This document shows positions 1-11,595 of a stretch of DNA of 64,000 bases, piece by piece (the stretch's first letter is position 1; every line of letters starts with the position of its first letter). The notes below the pieces were generated by a model that made no database searches, was not told the origin of the DNA, and was given only the letters and a program-made list of their open reading frames with translations. A program made the translations under genes and the position numbers. This DNA comes from Campanula takesimana (taxonomy: Eukaryota > Streptophyta > Magnoliopsida > Asterales > Campanulaceae). Location: NCBI GenBank assembly GCA_026119855.1, contig JAOWBW010001045.1:372001-436000 (forward strand). The letters run 5' to 3'.

Positions 1-38
1 CCAGTGACCTTAGTTAAAAATTAGAGCAAATTTTGAGA

Positions 39-249
39 CAGTGGCGAAGCCAGGATTTCAATGGGAGGGTGAAAATCATGATATATTGGTAAAAAAAAAA
101 AATCTAAAATTAAACGGGGTCGAAATAGCGAAAATTACTGTTTTTAGTGGTAAAACTATTATTTTCCTAAACTCAAAGAAGGTAAAAATGACAAAGCTCC
201 AAAATCAAAAGGGTCAAATGACCCCATTAGCTCTATGTGGCTTCGCCTG
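39..249. mobile_element. hAT-type MITE
   Basis: The left end reads CAGTGGCGAAGCCAGG and the right end is the inverted form GGCTTCGCCTG. The flanking 8-mers TTTTGAGA (31-38) and GTTGGAGA (250-257) match at 6 of 8 positions, consistent with an aged 8-bp hAT target duplication. It encodes nothing. It resembles the element at 19975-20222. Confidence 0.6.
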
Positions 250-296
250 GTTGGAGATGAAATTTTGTTTCCCATTGCCCATTATATGCTTGTTTG

Positions 297-516
297 CGAT
301 TAGCCAAGTTAATGGATCCCACAAACTAGCCTATTCTCATTTATAAGAATTATCAGGATATTCAAATTTGCTTAGCCAAGTTAATGGATCCCACAAACTA
401 GCCTATTATCATTAATAAGAATTATTAGGATATTCGAATTTGCTTAGCCAAGTTAATGGATCCCCACAAACTCGCCCATTCTCATTAACCAGAATTATTA
501 GCATATCTGAATTTGC
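297..516. repeat. 72-bp minisatellite, three copies
   Basis: A unit beginning TAGCCAAGTTAATGGATCC occurs at 301, 373 and 445, a constant 72-bp spacing with a few substitutions and one inserted base in the third copy. It lies in an intron of the ZDP gene, just before the first exon visible here. Confidence 0.85.
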
Positions 517-635
517 TTTACCTTGTTTATGTAAGTGGATTGACTAAACTGATAACCAGGCTTTATAGGAGATTATGCTTGATTCTGGCAGCTTGTCTTA
601 AACTGAGGCATTCTGTTTTACTACTCTTTCTCCAG

Positions 636-3600
636 GGTAGTGATCAAGAGGCATTAAGGAAAATAGTCAGTGAAGGGAATCAATCTCACGAGAAGGTATG
701 TGCTAAATTTAAGACGTATATTTGTGTACACAATGGATGTGTTCGGTTTAGATTATTGATTATTACTACTCCGTCTTTTTCCAAAATAGTCCTATCGACG
801 ATGAACAAGCATAGGTCCGCCTCTGGAAGTTAGGTGTTGTGCCTAAACGAGAGGCTTAATTATAAATACCGCAAGCGCACGGGTTGTAAATAGTATAGAA
901 AGGTGCAAGTACGGGTCGATCCCACGAGGACAATGTTACTTAGAAAAGTATTTGCTTTTTAAGAAAATGATAAATAAAAGAAATGATTGGGGGTAAAATG
1001 GTTTGTCAGTAACTAGAAATAAATTGTAAATACTCTAGCTTTGGATTGAACTTCTTATATTTGAGGAACTCTCGGGATTGGGACTCAAACAACATATATT
1101 CATCGAGTAATCATGCTCTTTTTAGATTAAAGTTCCATTTTAAAACAAGGATGGTACATTAGGCCTATACTACTTCACACGATCAAGCAAGTAGTATTTG
1201 TATTCTCATACTAATTATGCCCTATCTCTCGATGACCCATAATTAGTAAGAATCCATTAAGTTTTATAAAAATCCACGTACTTTCCACTCAAGGAACATC
1301 CCTAGGCCATTAATCTACTCTCGTGATTAATAGAAACCCAATTTACTTCATATGGATCCGCTAGTCGAGATTCTCCGCTAGGTACTTCTCTCGACTAACT
1401 AGAGTTCATACGAATCATGGACGTCATCATGGTCGTAGGCGTTTTAGTTACGATATGAAGAAATTGTTTAAGATGAAGTGAAGAAAAGAAGAGTATGAAT
1501 TAAAGTAATGAACACACTATGTTGAGTTTCCAACCCCAAGAAATTGGAGGATTACTCACAAGTCATTTCTATTCTAACAATCAATAAACAAGAGAAAGAC
1601 ATGAAATAAATAAGGATAGAAATACTTAGTCTTGATAATTGATGCAAGAGAGACAATAGATTGATGATAAATCTTCAACACTTGTATATAACTTCAATCT
1701 TCAATGGTACAAGAACACTTGAATAATTCTCAAAAGTCTAGAATTATTTGAGAATTATTTAATGTTAATGATATGGAAAATAATCTAGAGTGTGTTTACA
1801 ATAATTCTAGGATCCATTTGGATGTTTTTCTGGATGCCCCCAAAATCTGGTGCAAATGATATCTCTTTATAGGTATAGAGCCAAAAAGGTCAAGCCTCTT
1901 CAAAGGGATTCTTCCAAAAGGCACCTTTTAATAAATTCTGAAAAAATGGTCTTCTTTCAAATAGGTCCGATCGGGTGTTTAATGAAGGACCGGACCTTAC
2001 CTTCTTAAAATCTGGAAATGGGCATCTTTCTTCAAGGTCTGACAAGTTTGTGATTGGTCCAAACGGACCATTGCTGGCTGCTGCTTGTATTGTTTGTTTT
2101 CTTGTTTATTCTGCAACAATTTTAAGGCCACCACTTCATTTTATTTTATTGTTCATGGCCACACATGCTTCTAATCCATTTCCCATGCTAACTTTTCTTC
2201 AAATGCTCCCAAGTATTTCAACTTTCTTCCATCTCCATTTTGCGTTGCTCATTTTGCTTTAAAATGTATCCAAATCCTATCCAAAACATACACTATACCA
2301 CCAAGCACATTATATCAGCGTAATAAAAAAATAAAGTAAACTATTTTAAACTAAATGCAACTAAATAGAGATAAAATGACAATAAAATTATACTAAATTA
2401 TACAATAAATGACTACAAAATAGTCATTTATCATTAGGCTGACGCATTGATAATGTATTTTAGTGTGTTTTTTTGTTTGCATTAAGGCTGATTATCTGTC
2501 GGTCGAGGACTCTGAGGGAGACACACAAGCAGTTGAAGGGGAGAAAGAAAGCACCTCTAAGAGACCCATGGTAACAAAGCATATTACCTGATATCACATG
2601 CCACAGAGATATATTTTTCTGATTTTGCTTGATCATGGCTTATGATGTTTCATTCACAGTCAGGGCAAGATGGGGAAATTGAGCCGGGGGAGAGGAATCC
2701 AAAGAAGGAGAAGGTAGAGTTACTCACCATTGACAGTTACAACATCATTGCTCTTTAATACCTCTTTTAAACCTTAATCTAGTGAACCAATTCATTCTCC
2801 CTCATATGGTTACAAGCATAGTTACCAGGAACGTGGGACGTTTCGGGACGGGTACGGGAACGAGGAACGTGACTTCGTAAATTTTGGGTACGCTTGGGGT
2901 AGGATCAATTGGGAACGTGGTACGCTCTATATTGAAAACACATCACTAAGTTGAATATAATAATATATATATACACACGCACTTACATATTGAAAAGACA
3001 TCACTAAGTTGGATGACCATAAAAGATTGTAAATGCAGACAAGATTCTACGTTGATGACCGTTTATTTTCCGGTACGATTGTTTGAGTACTTTGGGTCGA
3101 GTTCCCTTGTGAACCCGGGACGCGTGTTCCCGGAACGTGGGACGAGGGGGGTTGAGAGTTCCCGGTAACTATGGTTACAAGTATGCAAATTATATATGTA
3201 TTCCCTATTTCTATGACAGCCCTATTCCAAGTAGCAATCGCCGAGTATTCTAGCCTTCATAGGGTTGCTATGAATTCATAATTATCGTGGTTTCTAATTG
3301 GTTTAGCTAAGGGAAATAATTTACCCTTTCAATGACCATCACAAGCTGGAGACTTCAATGATTTTTCTTGTTATCTTGTGTTTTCCAGATATCTGATGCA
3401 GCTAACGAGATAGGTGTACAAAGGATAGCCTTCTCAAATTCTGATATCAAGGAAAAGTACAAGGCAGGCTCATTTTGTAACCTTTTTTTTTTTTTAAGTT
3501 TTAGATCGGGGAAATTGGTGCAGCATTTAGCAGAGTAGTTCTCTAACAGCATTTTCAGTATTTTTGAATTGTGAATATTATGCTGCTTATGAGTCAGAAA

Positions 3601-6600
3601 CTTTTTCCATGTCTAACTTCTGTCGTCATCCTTTTTCCTAATACAGGGTGCTGAATTACCGCCCAAATGGAAGGCATTTCAGAGTATCATCTTTCTTGAA
3701 CGGGTGAGTCTGCTGATTTAATACTCCCTTTGTCCCATTTCAATTGCACAAACTTCCATTTTAGGTGTCCCACTTAAATTGCACAAGCCCAAAACAGTTA
3801 CTATATATACTCCCTCCGTCCCATCCGAATTAGGATTTTTGGGTTGGGCACGGGGATTAAGGAAAAAGTGTTAGTGGAGTAAGTGTTGTGAGTATGAAAA
3901 GTAAAGTAGGAGAGAGAAAGTGTGGCAGAGAATAATGAGTGGAAAGTTGTTGTGAGTGTGAATGTGAGTCCCATTAAATAAAACACTTCCATTTTTGGGT
4001 TGTCCTAATTCGAATGGACATCCAAAATGGAAATTTGTCCTAATTCGACGGAGGGAGTATACGATTATATATCTTTTCATATATTATACTCCATCCGTCC
4101 CATTTTAAACTTCAAAAATTTCCCTTTTGGGTGTCCCATTTTAAACTTCAAAATCCAAAAAAGGAAAGTTATTTATATTTTTTTTTATTTCGTGGGACCT
4201 ACATGTCATACACACAACAACTATCCACTAACTATTCCCTACCCCACTTTCTCTCTCATACCCACTTTCTATACTCACAACACTCTACCCCACTATCTAT
4301 ATTTTAAAATATAAAGATTCCCATCTTAGTTCTTGTGCCCACTTTTTTTTTGAAGTTTAAGATGGGACGGAGGGAGTATATGTGTATGCATATATGCCAT
4401 TTGCTGTCACTCAATGCAAGTACTTACATGTATGCAAGCGCTTGTGACATTGTTGTTTCTGACTTTTGCATACAAATTTAGTATTATTACTCTGAATACA
4501 CAGCGATATTCACTTCGAAAGTCCTGCCACCTTTTCTCCGACTCTCGTTATGTAATCCAAATTTGAACTTTGATGAAATGATGGGCTTCTGACACGTCAT
4601 CTTACAAGTATACACACATATCTTTGTAGGATGATGGCCTCCAAGATTCAAGTAAAATTGCTGCATTTGATTTTGATGGATGCTTGGCAGAAACTTCTGT
4701 GAGAAGGTAGTATCACTTATCCTTCAGATAGTTGTCGTAATGGCTATGTATTGTTAATGGATAAGTAGCCATACATGAATGGACTGCTGCAACAAGTAAT
4801 AACACAAAACTTATTGCATATTGCTCCTTGTGATAAACATTTGGCGAAGCCAAAAAAAATACTGTAAATGGGGGCAAAATTATTTTACATGAAATATTAT
4901 AATGTGATATCTATTTTTAATATAAGGGGGCAAAAAATTAATATATTTTTCTTACTACAAAGGGGGGGGGGGGCAAGATTATAAATATTAAGGGTGAAAA
5001 GCAATATTCTTAAAATATTCTAGTACTAAATTGGTAAATTTGGAAAAATTAAAGGGGGTAAAATAATGAGGGTAATTGGCCCCCTTATATATAAAGAGTG
5101 GGTTCATCACACCCCAGCCATGGCCTTGTTGGCTCCTGTCAATCTTCTTACTCCCACCGTCCCAAAATGAATGACCTTTTCTGATTTATGGGACACTCCG
5201 AAAAGGTTGTCTTTTAAGAGTAAAAAATCATAAATATTCTTGCTATATGTTTCAAAATGTTAGTTTTACAATTATAAAATGATATTTGAAAAAAAATGGT
5301 GAAAAATCAGTTTGGGACAAAATAAGGCCATTCATTTTGGGACGGAGGTAGTAGTTATTTTTTCTTACTGAAAATATCATCTATTCATAAATAAAATCCA
5401 TGAAAGAGTTAAGAGATGCAATAAATTTGATGGATGATTTTTTTCCTGAAATCTGATTTATGTCTTTAGTGGAGCTATGCTTGTGGCAAACTATAATCAC
5501 ATCATAATCCCTTCATCTGGGAAAGATAGTCTCATTTTGACTTTTTATAGTCAACACAACTGAACTTTGACCAAACACTAGTGCCAATCTAATCATCCCA
5601 ATCAAATTCAAAAAATTGTTATTGATATATCACTAATGTTTGGTCAAAGTTTACTTGTATTGACCATAACAAGTCTAATGAGACTATCTTTCAGGACGGA
5701 GGGAGTAGTTATCATTTTTGTTTAGTAAGGGAGCATCATTTGATGAAGTCAGGTGGCAACCTAATGTTATTTTGTGAAAAATCCAGGGTGGGTGCAGATG
5801 CTTGGTCCCTTAAGTATCCTTCAATACCAGAGAAGCTTCAGAGCTTGCACAATGATGGCTATAAGCTGGTTTGCCTCTATTGAGAAACCTATTTGAACTT
5901 TCTCCCATTGGTTTACAAATACTACGTTACATCACTATGGATATAACAGCTTCACACTGGTGTAGTTGAGGTGTTTGTTAAAATCGGCGTTATCCCTGCT
6001 ATATCATAGTAGTTTGTCAATTTTGTAAACAGGTTATTTTCACCAATGAATCAAACATTGACCGTTGGAAGAAGAAGCGACAGGTAGCTGTGGACTCAAA
6101 AATTGGAAGACTCGATGGTTTCATCAAGCTTGTGAAGGTCCCGATTCAGGTTCTATTCTGGTCCTTTTAATCCAATCATGCACGACCTGCAATTTTAGAC
6201 GAAATTGCCATATGTGCTCTAGAAGTTTGCTAATATAGGATTGTTTGCGTGTACACCTTCATGACAAATGCGAGTGGCTGGTTTGTGTTCTTTTTGTTAA
6301 ACTGAATTAACATAGTCTCGCTATACCATATACCCCCTTCTGTCCCACTCGAATTAAGACATTTTGCCATTTTGGGTGGCCCACTCGAACCCAAAATGAA
6401 AATGTTTTATTTAATGGGACTCACATTCACACTCACAACAACTTTCAACTCATTATTTCTAACCAATTTTCTCTCTCCTACCCCACTTTTCATACTCACA
6501 AGTCACAACACCTACTCCACTCTTAAACTTTTCCCTAATCCCCGTGCCCAACCCAAAAAATCCTATTTCGAGTGGGACGGAGGGAGTATTAGAAATTTGT

Positions 6601-7669
6601 CTATTTGCTTTCTTTTATATTTATTTACACTTTCTGCTCTTAGAGAAGTTAAGTTCATTCTAACAAACATTTCTGTGCAGGTCTTCATTGCTTGTGGATT
6701 CAATTCTGCCCAACAAGAGGACGCCTTTCGGAAACCTAAACCAGGGATGTGGCATATCATGGAGCAGCAGTTTAACTCTGGCATTCAAATTGATATGGAT
6801 CAGTTATTCTTCTAAATTCTCAGCTCTGTTTTTTTTTTTTTTTTTATAGAGATCTAAAAATACCACTTCCATTTTTTCCTTTAGAAAGTACTCATTACCT
6901 TTTCTATTGATTTTCCTGTTAAGATGTCGCTGATTACCAATCTGCTGCCATCGTAATAAATCCTTTGTTGATCCAGATCATTTTATGTTGGTGATGCGGC
7001 TGGACGACCAAATGACCACAGTGATGCTGACATTAAATTTGCACAGGTTATTCTAGTCCTTGCCCTGAACTTTTGATGCAGTATTATTACTGTGTATTCC
7101 CTAATTCAGTCAGGCTTGTCTTTGTGAGTTGAAACTAACTTATCACCATCGATCTGAAGTACGATTGCTTGATGCTTCCATGTGCGTTTATGGTTCAGAA
7201 ATGCTTAGTTCATTTATAGAAAGATCATTTCTTGTTTCAACATATGAAAATCAGAGTTATATAAAGTTTTTGACTATTTTCTTCTGTATGTCAAGTGTAA
7301 TATTATCATGGTCTGCATAGCTCAATGATGATGGTTGAGTAGAACAATATAGCCTTTAAGGTACTATGCTATGTGATTCTCTATCATGCGGAGTAATTTC
7401 AGCCCAGGAATAATTGCTTTAATGTATATTGGCGTGTCTACATGTTTATTCACGTGCTTTAGAAAACACTTGCGTATTATGGAAATAATAGCTACAGATA
7501 TTAGGAAAAAGGACAAGGGTAGTAAAAGATTTTGTCTGCACCTATGCTAGTTGAAATTTTCTCCTATTTAAGTCTAAATAAGCTTGCGTCTTTACTGAGA
7601 AGTATCCTTCTGTGGTTGCAGGCAATTGGATTGAAGTTTTACGTTCCCGAGGAATACTTCCCTTCGTGA
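636..7669 (+). CDS. ZDP: Polynucleotide 3'-phosphatase ZDP (3' part of gene, 11 exons)
   Basis: The family removes 3'-phosphates from broken DNA ends in nuclear base-excision and single-strand-break repair, and acts after ROS1/DME-type demethylases in plants. Exons read from splice sites and homology: 636-695, 2487-2570, 2660-2713, 3389-3463, 3647-3703, 4630-4706, 5787-5868, 6033-6149, 6681-6802, 6977-7046 and 7622-7669 (TGA stop). The HAD-phosphatase nucleophile motif DFDGCL is in exon 6. VIFTNESNIDRW (exon 8), FRKPKPGMW (exon 9) and VGDAAGR followed by DHSDADIKFA (exon 10) are the other conserved phosphatase blocks. The protein ends PEEYFPS. The first exon here is in phase zero and lacks a start codon; the PARP-like zinc fingers of plant ZDP must lie left of the window. 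The 3389-3463 exon ends at a GC donor. Most introns carry MITEs or LTR sequence, but the reading frame is intact across all junctions. Confidence 0.9.
857..2435. mobile_element. Solo-LTR-like repeat in ZDP intron
   Basis: This 1.58-kb block sits between identical AGGCT 5-mers (852-856 and 2436-2440). Its ends are TAATTATAAATACC and GTCATTTATCATT. The left portion contains a 'constant-arm' phrase, GGGTCGATCCCACGAGGA (about 915-932), that I associate with LTRs of plant retrotransposons. A TATA-like stretch, CTCTTTATAGG, is near 1864. No protein domain is visible. The termini are not a clean TG...CA, so solo LTR is an inference. Confidence 0.45.
2817..3173. mobile_element. hAT-like MITE (CATAGTTACC ends) in ZDP intron
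   Basis: The terminal inverted repeats are CATAGTTACCAGGAAC and its inverted counterpart GTTCCCGGTAACTATG. It is flanked by a perfect 8-bp duplication GTTACAAG (2809-2816 and 3174-3181), the hAT signature. The interior is rich in GGAACG/GGGACG motifs and has no coding sequence. Confidence 0.8.
3724..3805. mobile_element. Truncated Stowaway-like MITE end
   Basis: A CTCCCTTTGTCCCATTT terminus after TA starts the piece, followed by two copies of an AATTGCACAA motif. No matching right end is visible before the next Stowaway begins at 3810. Confidence 0.5.
3810..4057. mobile_element. Stowaway MITE
   Basis: CTCCCTCCGTCCCATCCGAA at the left mirrors TTCGACGGAGGGAG at the right, flanked by TA dinucleotides (3808-3809, 4058-4059). 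Length 248 bp; non-coding. It lies in the ZDP intron before the catalytic exon. Confidence 0.9.
4089..4376. mobile_element. Stowaway MITE
   Basis: The CTCCATCCGTCCCATTTTAA left end pairs with GATGGGACGGAGGGAG at the right, with TA on both sides. About 288 bp. It lies 31 bp downstream of the preceding Stowaway, in the same intron. Confidence 0.9.
4845..5095. mobile_element. Degenerate hAT-MITE relic
   Basis: It starts TGGCGAAGCCA like the 39-249 element and shares the GGGGGCAAA / AATTGGCCCCC interior of the 19975-20222 element. The expected right terminus is not recognisable. A G13 run lies near 4965-4977. Confidence 0.45.
5151..5351. mobile_element. Stowaway MITE
   Basis: CTCCCACCGTCCCAAAATGA at the left and TTTTGGGACGGAGGTAG at the right, TA on both sides; 201 bp. 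In a ZDP intron. Confidence 0.85.
5507..5705. mobile_element. Stowaway MITE, GGAAAGATAGT subfamily
   Basis: A degraded left end (TCCCTTCATCTGGGAAAGAT) and a clean right end (CAGGACGGAGGGAG then TA) delimit about 200 bp. The interior phrases TTGACCAAACACTA and TTTGGTCAAAGTT are inverted copies. The same subfamily recurs at 7974-8185 and 37941-38159. Confidence 0.75.
6333..6586. mobile_element. Stowaway MITE
   Basis: CCCCCTTCTGTCCCACTCGA left end and TCGAGTGGGACGGAGGGAG right end, flanked by TA; 254 bp, in a ZDP intron. An open frame that runs from it into the next ZDP exon is accidental read-through. Confidence 0.9.
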
Positions 7670-7973
7670 AGAACTTCAACCTTTGAGATAGCTGATTGAC
7701 AAACTTCCATTTGTCTCTTGAATGTATAGTTTTGGTTAGCAGAAGAATGTGATTAATGGTATCGCTATTTGTTTCAATTTCAACCTTACTTTTTTATTAA
7801 ATGAAATGCTGTGTGTTTTCTTGTTACTTCAGGTAGGGACTTGGTTGTGGTTTTAACAGGAAGTTTCAGAGTTGACTACTATACTGGCATAATAGAAAAG
7901 AGTAAGAGATTCTTTAAGTCCCTCAAAACTGCGAATTCATGTCAACAGATAACAGTACAACAAGTACAACATA

Positions 7974-8185
7974 CTCTCTCCGTCCAAGAAAGATAGTCAC
8001 ATTTGACTTTTTAAGGTCAATACAAGTGAACTTTAACCAAATATTAATGTCAATCTTAGTGAAATTCTGAACTTAATTTTTTTTTAGAATTTTATGGAGA
8101 TGATTAAATTGACGTTAATGTTTGGCCAAAATTCACTTATGGTGACCATCACAGTTAAAGTCGAATGAAACTATGTTTCAGGGAG
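7974..8185. mobile_element. Stowaway MITE, GGAAAGATAGT subfamily
   Basis: CTCTCTCCGTCCAAGAAAGA left end and a decayed TTTCAGGGAG right end, flanked by TA. It occupies the space between the convergent 3' ends of ZDP and the minus-strand gene at 8250-9956. Confidence 0.75.
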
Positions 8186-8249
8186 TAAAACTCAATGATA
8201 CAGTTTATTAGTACCTCTTAGCTAACAGCCTCAACACATAGCCAAATCT

Positions 8250-9956
8250 TCATTTCTTCCTACCAATCTCTCCCTCCACTAATGCATGCCTTGTCAGTAC
8301 AATTTCCTTGACAAGATTTTTGTAAGTAAACGGTCTGACAGCTGCTCTTAGGAACAGCCCAGGAGGTGCTCTGCTCTTTTTAATCTTCTTCTTATGAGGA
8401 CCATATCCAAGCATCTTCCATTCTTCTTCACTAACTTTTGGCCTGCTATACCTCATTGCATCCTTGCCTTCATCTTCTCCGCCATCCTTTCTCCTTCCTT
8501 TCTCTTCTGCTGTCTTCATCTGACTCTCGTACAACTTTGACGTAAACTCCACACTTTGTTTCGCAAGATCTTCCATTGTTTCATTACTATTAATAGCCTT
8601 CTTATATTCCTCCTCCCAATCTTTCTCCTCTTCCGGGTCCAATTCATCTTCATCATCCTCGCTCCCTTCTGCTTCCATGATTATGTCATCATTGTCATCT
8701 TCATCATCACCACCATCATCCTCTATCCAATCTTCAACCTCGGTTTCGCCTGCATTTTGATTACGATATTCATCATCATCCGGGGCATCACAACCCAACT
8801 CCTCTTCCTCCAACTTAGCCTTCCATTCCTTAGTATACGGATGCAACAACTCAATCGGGTGATTCCCAAGCAAAAACATCAAACACTTTGACTTCTTCTC
8901 ATCACTCAACTTCTCGTAAGCCTTCACCACATCATCCACAAACGCTTTCGGATTCACCCTCACAATCTTACATAACCCACCAAAATAAGTGCATAACTCA
9001 ACCCTCCCATCATCGTGCTCCAACTCAAACTTGAAATCATTTTCCGTTTCCGGATCAAGCAAAGGAGTCATTGCCTTGAAGAACTCATCTTGAGGCTCAA
9101 ATCTAAGCTGGCACACGGGCCTCTTCACGTATATGATATCGGGTCTCATCCAAGCCGCACATTGTGTAACCAAAGATCTCGTTCGATTCCCCAACCTACC
9201 CATCAAACTCCATTTATCCAACCTTTGTTTCCCAGCCTCAACAACAACTTCACACACCAAAGTCCATTGCTCCCATGGCAATTCGGAAACTCGCCATTTT
9301 GGATGCCTTGCAAACACCCAAAAGTACTTGAACCCAGCACTCGGATCCATTGATTTGAGCCTTTCCCCAAAATTTGTTTCCATTTCAAACCGCTCAATAT
9401 CCTCCCACTCCTCTTGATCCCTAACTTCACCAATCAAAGTCACTCTCTCATCAGAAAACCGACCACGAATTGGCTCCCCCAACACCACCCCACGCCAAGA
9501 ATAAGGCCCAAATTCACCATACTTGTACCAATCATATGGGTGCTTAAGGTTGGGATCATCTTTGTCCATAAACCTAACCATTCGATCGTAACCAAGTCCA
9601 ATCATTTGCAGCTGTTCTTCAGAGAAATTGTTTGCGTAATTACCATGCGGGTTCTTGAGCCTGTAAAACAGATTCTCAGCGTACTGCTTGCTTCTCCGGC
9701 GAATGTTCCTCTTGACTTCACGGCGTAAGTCGGCGTCACCAAGGATTCGTCCGGTGGAAGGGGCGCCGGGTTTCTTCTTGCTGCGGCCGGCGAATGCGCG
9801 GAAGTCAGGGCGGGAGGCGGCATTTTGAGTAATGGAGAGAGATTTCGGGTGAAATTGGGTTAGGGTTTTGCGGAGAGGGATTGAGAATTTAGGGAGGAAG
9901 GGTGAATTGAAAGAGGGGTTGAGGGTTTTAGGAAGAGGAGGGTTTTGAGTTAGCAT
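8250..9956 (-). CDS. Conserved plastid-targeted protein with acidic C-terminal region, function unassigned
   Basis: Single-exon gene of 568 codons, from ATG at 9956 to the stop at 8250-8252. Roughly the first 60 residues are rich in Ser, Thr, Pro and Arg with almost no acidic residues, a typical chloroplast transit peptide. Next is a basic stretch (REVKRNIRRRSKQ, near residue 85), then an aromatic-rich globular region (about 100-380) with motifs WYKYGEFGPYSWRG, WVFARHPKWRVSE and LLGNHPIELLHPY. A strongly Asp/Glu-rich low-complexity segment spans about 390-460. The C-terminus is basic (KKKIKKSRAPPGLF). The composition suggests a nucleoid, RNA-associated or assembly factor of the plastid, but this is inference; I do not recognise the family with certainty. 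It converges on ZDP, with a MITE between their 3' ends. The frame is intact. Confidence 0.85.
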   Translation of the reverse strand: MLTQNPPLPKTLNPSFNSPFLPKFSIPLRKTLTQFHPKSLSITQNAASRPDFRAFAGRSKKKPGAPSTGRILGDADLRREVKRNIRRRSKQYAENLFYRLKNPHGNYANNFSEEQLQMIGLGYDRMVRFMDKDDPNLKHPYDWYKYGEFGPYSWRGVVLGEPIRGRFSDERVTLIGEVRDQEEWEDIERFEMETNFGERLKSMDPSAGFKYFWVFARHPKWRVSELPWEQWTLVCEVVVEAGKQRLDKWSLMGRLGNRTRSLVTQCAAWMRPDIIYVKRPVCQLRFEPQDEFFKAMTPLLDPETENDFKFELEHDDGRVELCTYFGGLCKIVRVNPKAFVDDVVKAYEKLSDEKKSKCLMFLLGNHPIELLHPYTKEWKAKLEEEELGCDAPDDDEYRNQNAGETEVEDWIEDDGGDDEDDNDDIIMEAEGSEDDEDELDPEEEKDWEEEYKKAINSNETMEDLAKQSVEFTSKLYESQMKTAEEKGRRKDGGEDEGKDAMRYSRPKVSEEEWKMLGYGPHKKKIKKSRAPPGLFLRAAVRPFTYKNLVKEIVLTRHALVEGEIGRKK

Positions 9957-9984
9957 TTTGGATTGACCAAAAAGATAAGACGCA

Positions 9985-10009
9985 TGGGATGGGATGGGAT
10001 GGGATGGGA
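9985..10009. repeat. (TGGGA)5 microsatellite in 5' flank
   Basis: Five perfect TGGGA units lie about 30-55 bases upstream of the start codon of the minus-strand gene, so in its 5' UTR or core promoter. Length variation could affect expression, but there is no direct evidence. Confidence 0.8.
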
Positions 10010-10389
10010 CTACTATTTTTAACTGCTTTGGTGTGGAGACGGAGAGTCAAGTGCAATTCCGGTTGACGTCATAAATAAAACAAATCATTTTACAATTGGG
10101 GCAACTACCATTTACTCCCTCATCCTAATCAAAATTACCACTTAGGACGACAAGGAATTTGCAATATTACCACCTAGTCCAAGGGATAATAAAAGGACAC
10201 TCATGCCCTTAATAAATAATGAAAAATTACATTAATGCCACTCCCTCCATCATTTCACTTTCTCTCTCCAACCACCATGACCACCCATCCCAACCACCTC
10301 CGGCGACCATTTTCTGGCGACCATTTTCCGGCGACCTGCTCCGACGATCATTTTCCGGTGTCAATTTTATTTTATTTTTGAAATAAATA

Positions 10390-11230
10390 ATCAATCTTTA
10401 TATAAAAAACTTCACATTTTCTACAAGAACAAATTAACAGTTTTTAACAACAAATTCACATTTTTTTAAAAAAAAAACAATTTTTTTCAATAACAAATTC
10501 ACAGTTGTTCAAGAACAAGTTCGCAGTTGTTCCAAAAACAAGTTCATAGTTGTTCCAGAACAAATTCACATTTTTCAATTTTTTTTCCAAGAACAAATTC
10601 ACAGTTGTTCCAGAACAAGTTCACAGTTGTTCCAAGAACAAGTTCATAGTTGTTCCAAAACAAATGTACATTTATTCCAACAACAAATTCACATTTTTCA
10701 AATTTTTTTTTTTAAAAGAACAAATTCACAGTTGTTTCAGAACAAGTTCACAGTTGTTCCAAAACAAGTTTACAGTTATTCCAAGAACAAATTCACATTT
10801 TTCAAAAAAAAAAATTACATTTTTTTTCAAAAACAAATACATTTTTTTTCAAGAACAAGTTCACAGATTCCAAGAACAAATTCACATTTTTCAAAAAAAA
10901 AAAAACTATTTTTTCAAGAACAAGTTCACAGTTGTAAGTTCGCAATTGTAAGATCGCAATTGTAAGTTCGCAATTGTTCCAATAACAAGTTCGCACTTGT
11001 TCCAAAAACAAGTTCGCAATTGTAAGTTCGCACTTGTTCCAAGAACAAGTTCACACTTATTCCAAGAACATGTTCACAGATGTTCTAACAACAAGTTCAC
11101 AGTTGTTTAAAGAACAAATTCACAATTTTTCTGGGAACAACTTCAAAAAAACAAATTCACAATTATTCGAATAACAACTACCAATAACGAATTCACAATT
11201 GTTCTAAAAACATGTTGAAAAGTTCACGAT
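10390..11230. repeat. 22-24-bp minisatellite array inside the MULE
   Basis: Dozens of imperfect units of the form ACAGTTGTTCCAAGAACAAGTTC, many separated by A/T homopolymers. Apparent ORFs here are made of the repeat (QVHSCSKNKF-like peptides) and are not credible genes. Confidence 0.9.
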
Positions 11231-11595
11231 TAATTCATAATTACTAACAAACAAAATCAACTTCAAATTATTACTCAAATAAAATAATCATAATGCAATT
11301 TTTTATCATAAAAATAAAATCAACTTCTTTGGCTCAACATCGGTAAGATCCAAAACAATGACATTTCCATTTCATAATCTTCTTGGACTGAAATTATACA
11401 AACAACTTTCTTGGACTTCATTTTCCACGTCAATCATAGTTCACTTTCTTTGCTTTTGAATTACAGAGAAAATAATTTCCACTGAAATTACTCTAATTTT
11501 CCCAGATAAAAAAGAAAACCAGGCAAGCAACTAAAGATGAAGTGACGGCAACGACAACGGCGGTGTTAAACGGAGGGCTACTCACCAGAGTTTGT

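Noticed and set aside
6372..6815. 147-codon plus-strand frame
   Set aside because: It fuses a Stowaway MITE to a true ZDP exon by accidental read-through of the intron; the splice acceptor at 6679-6680 defines the real exon.
10550..11011. Long open frames rich in Phe, Gln, Val and Lys on both strands
   Set aside because: They are translations of the 22-24-bp minisatellite; no non-repetitive domain and no plausible start context.
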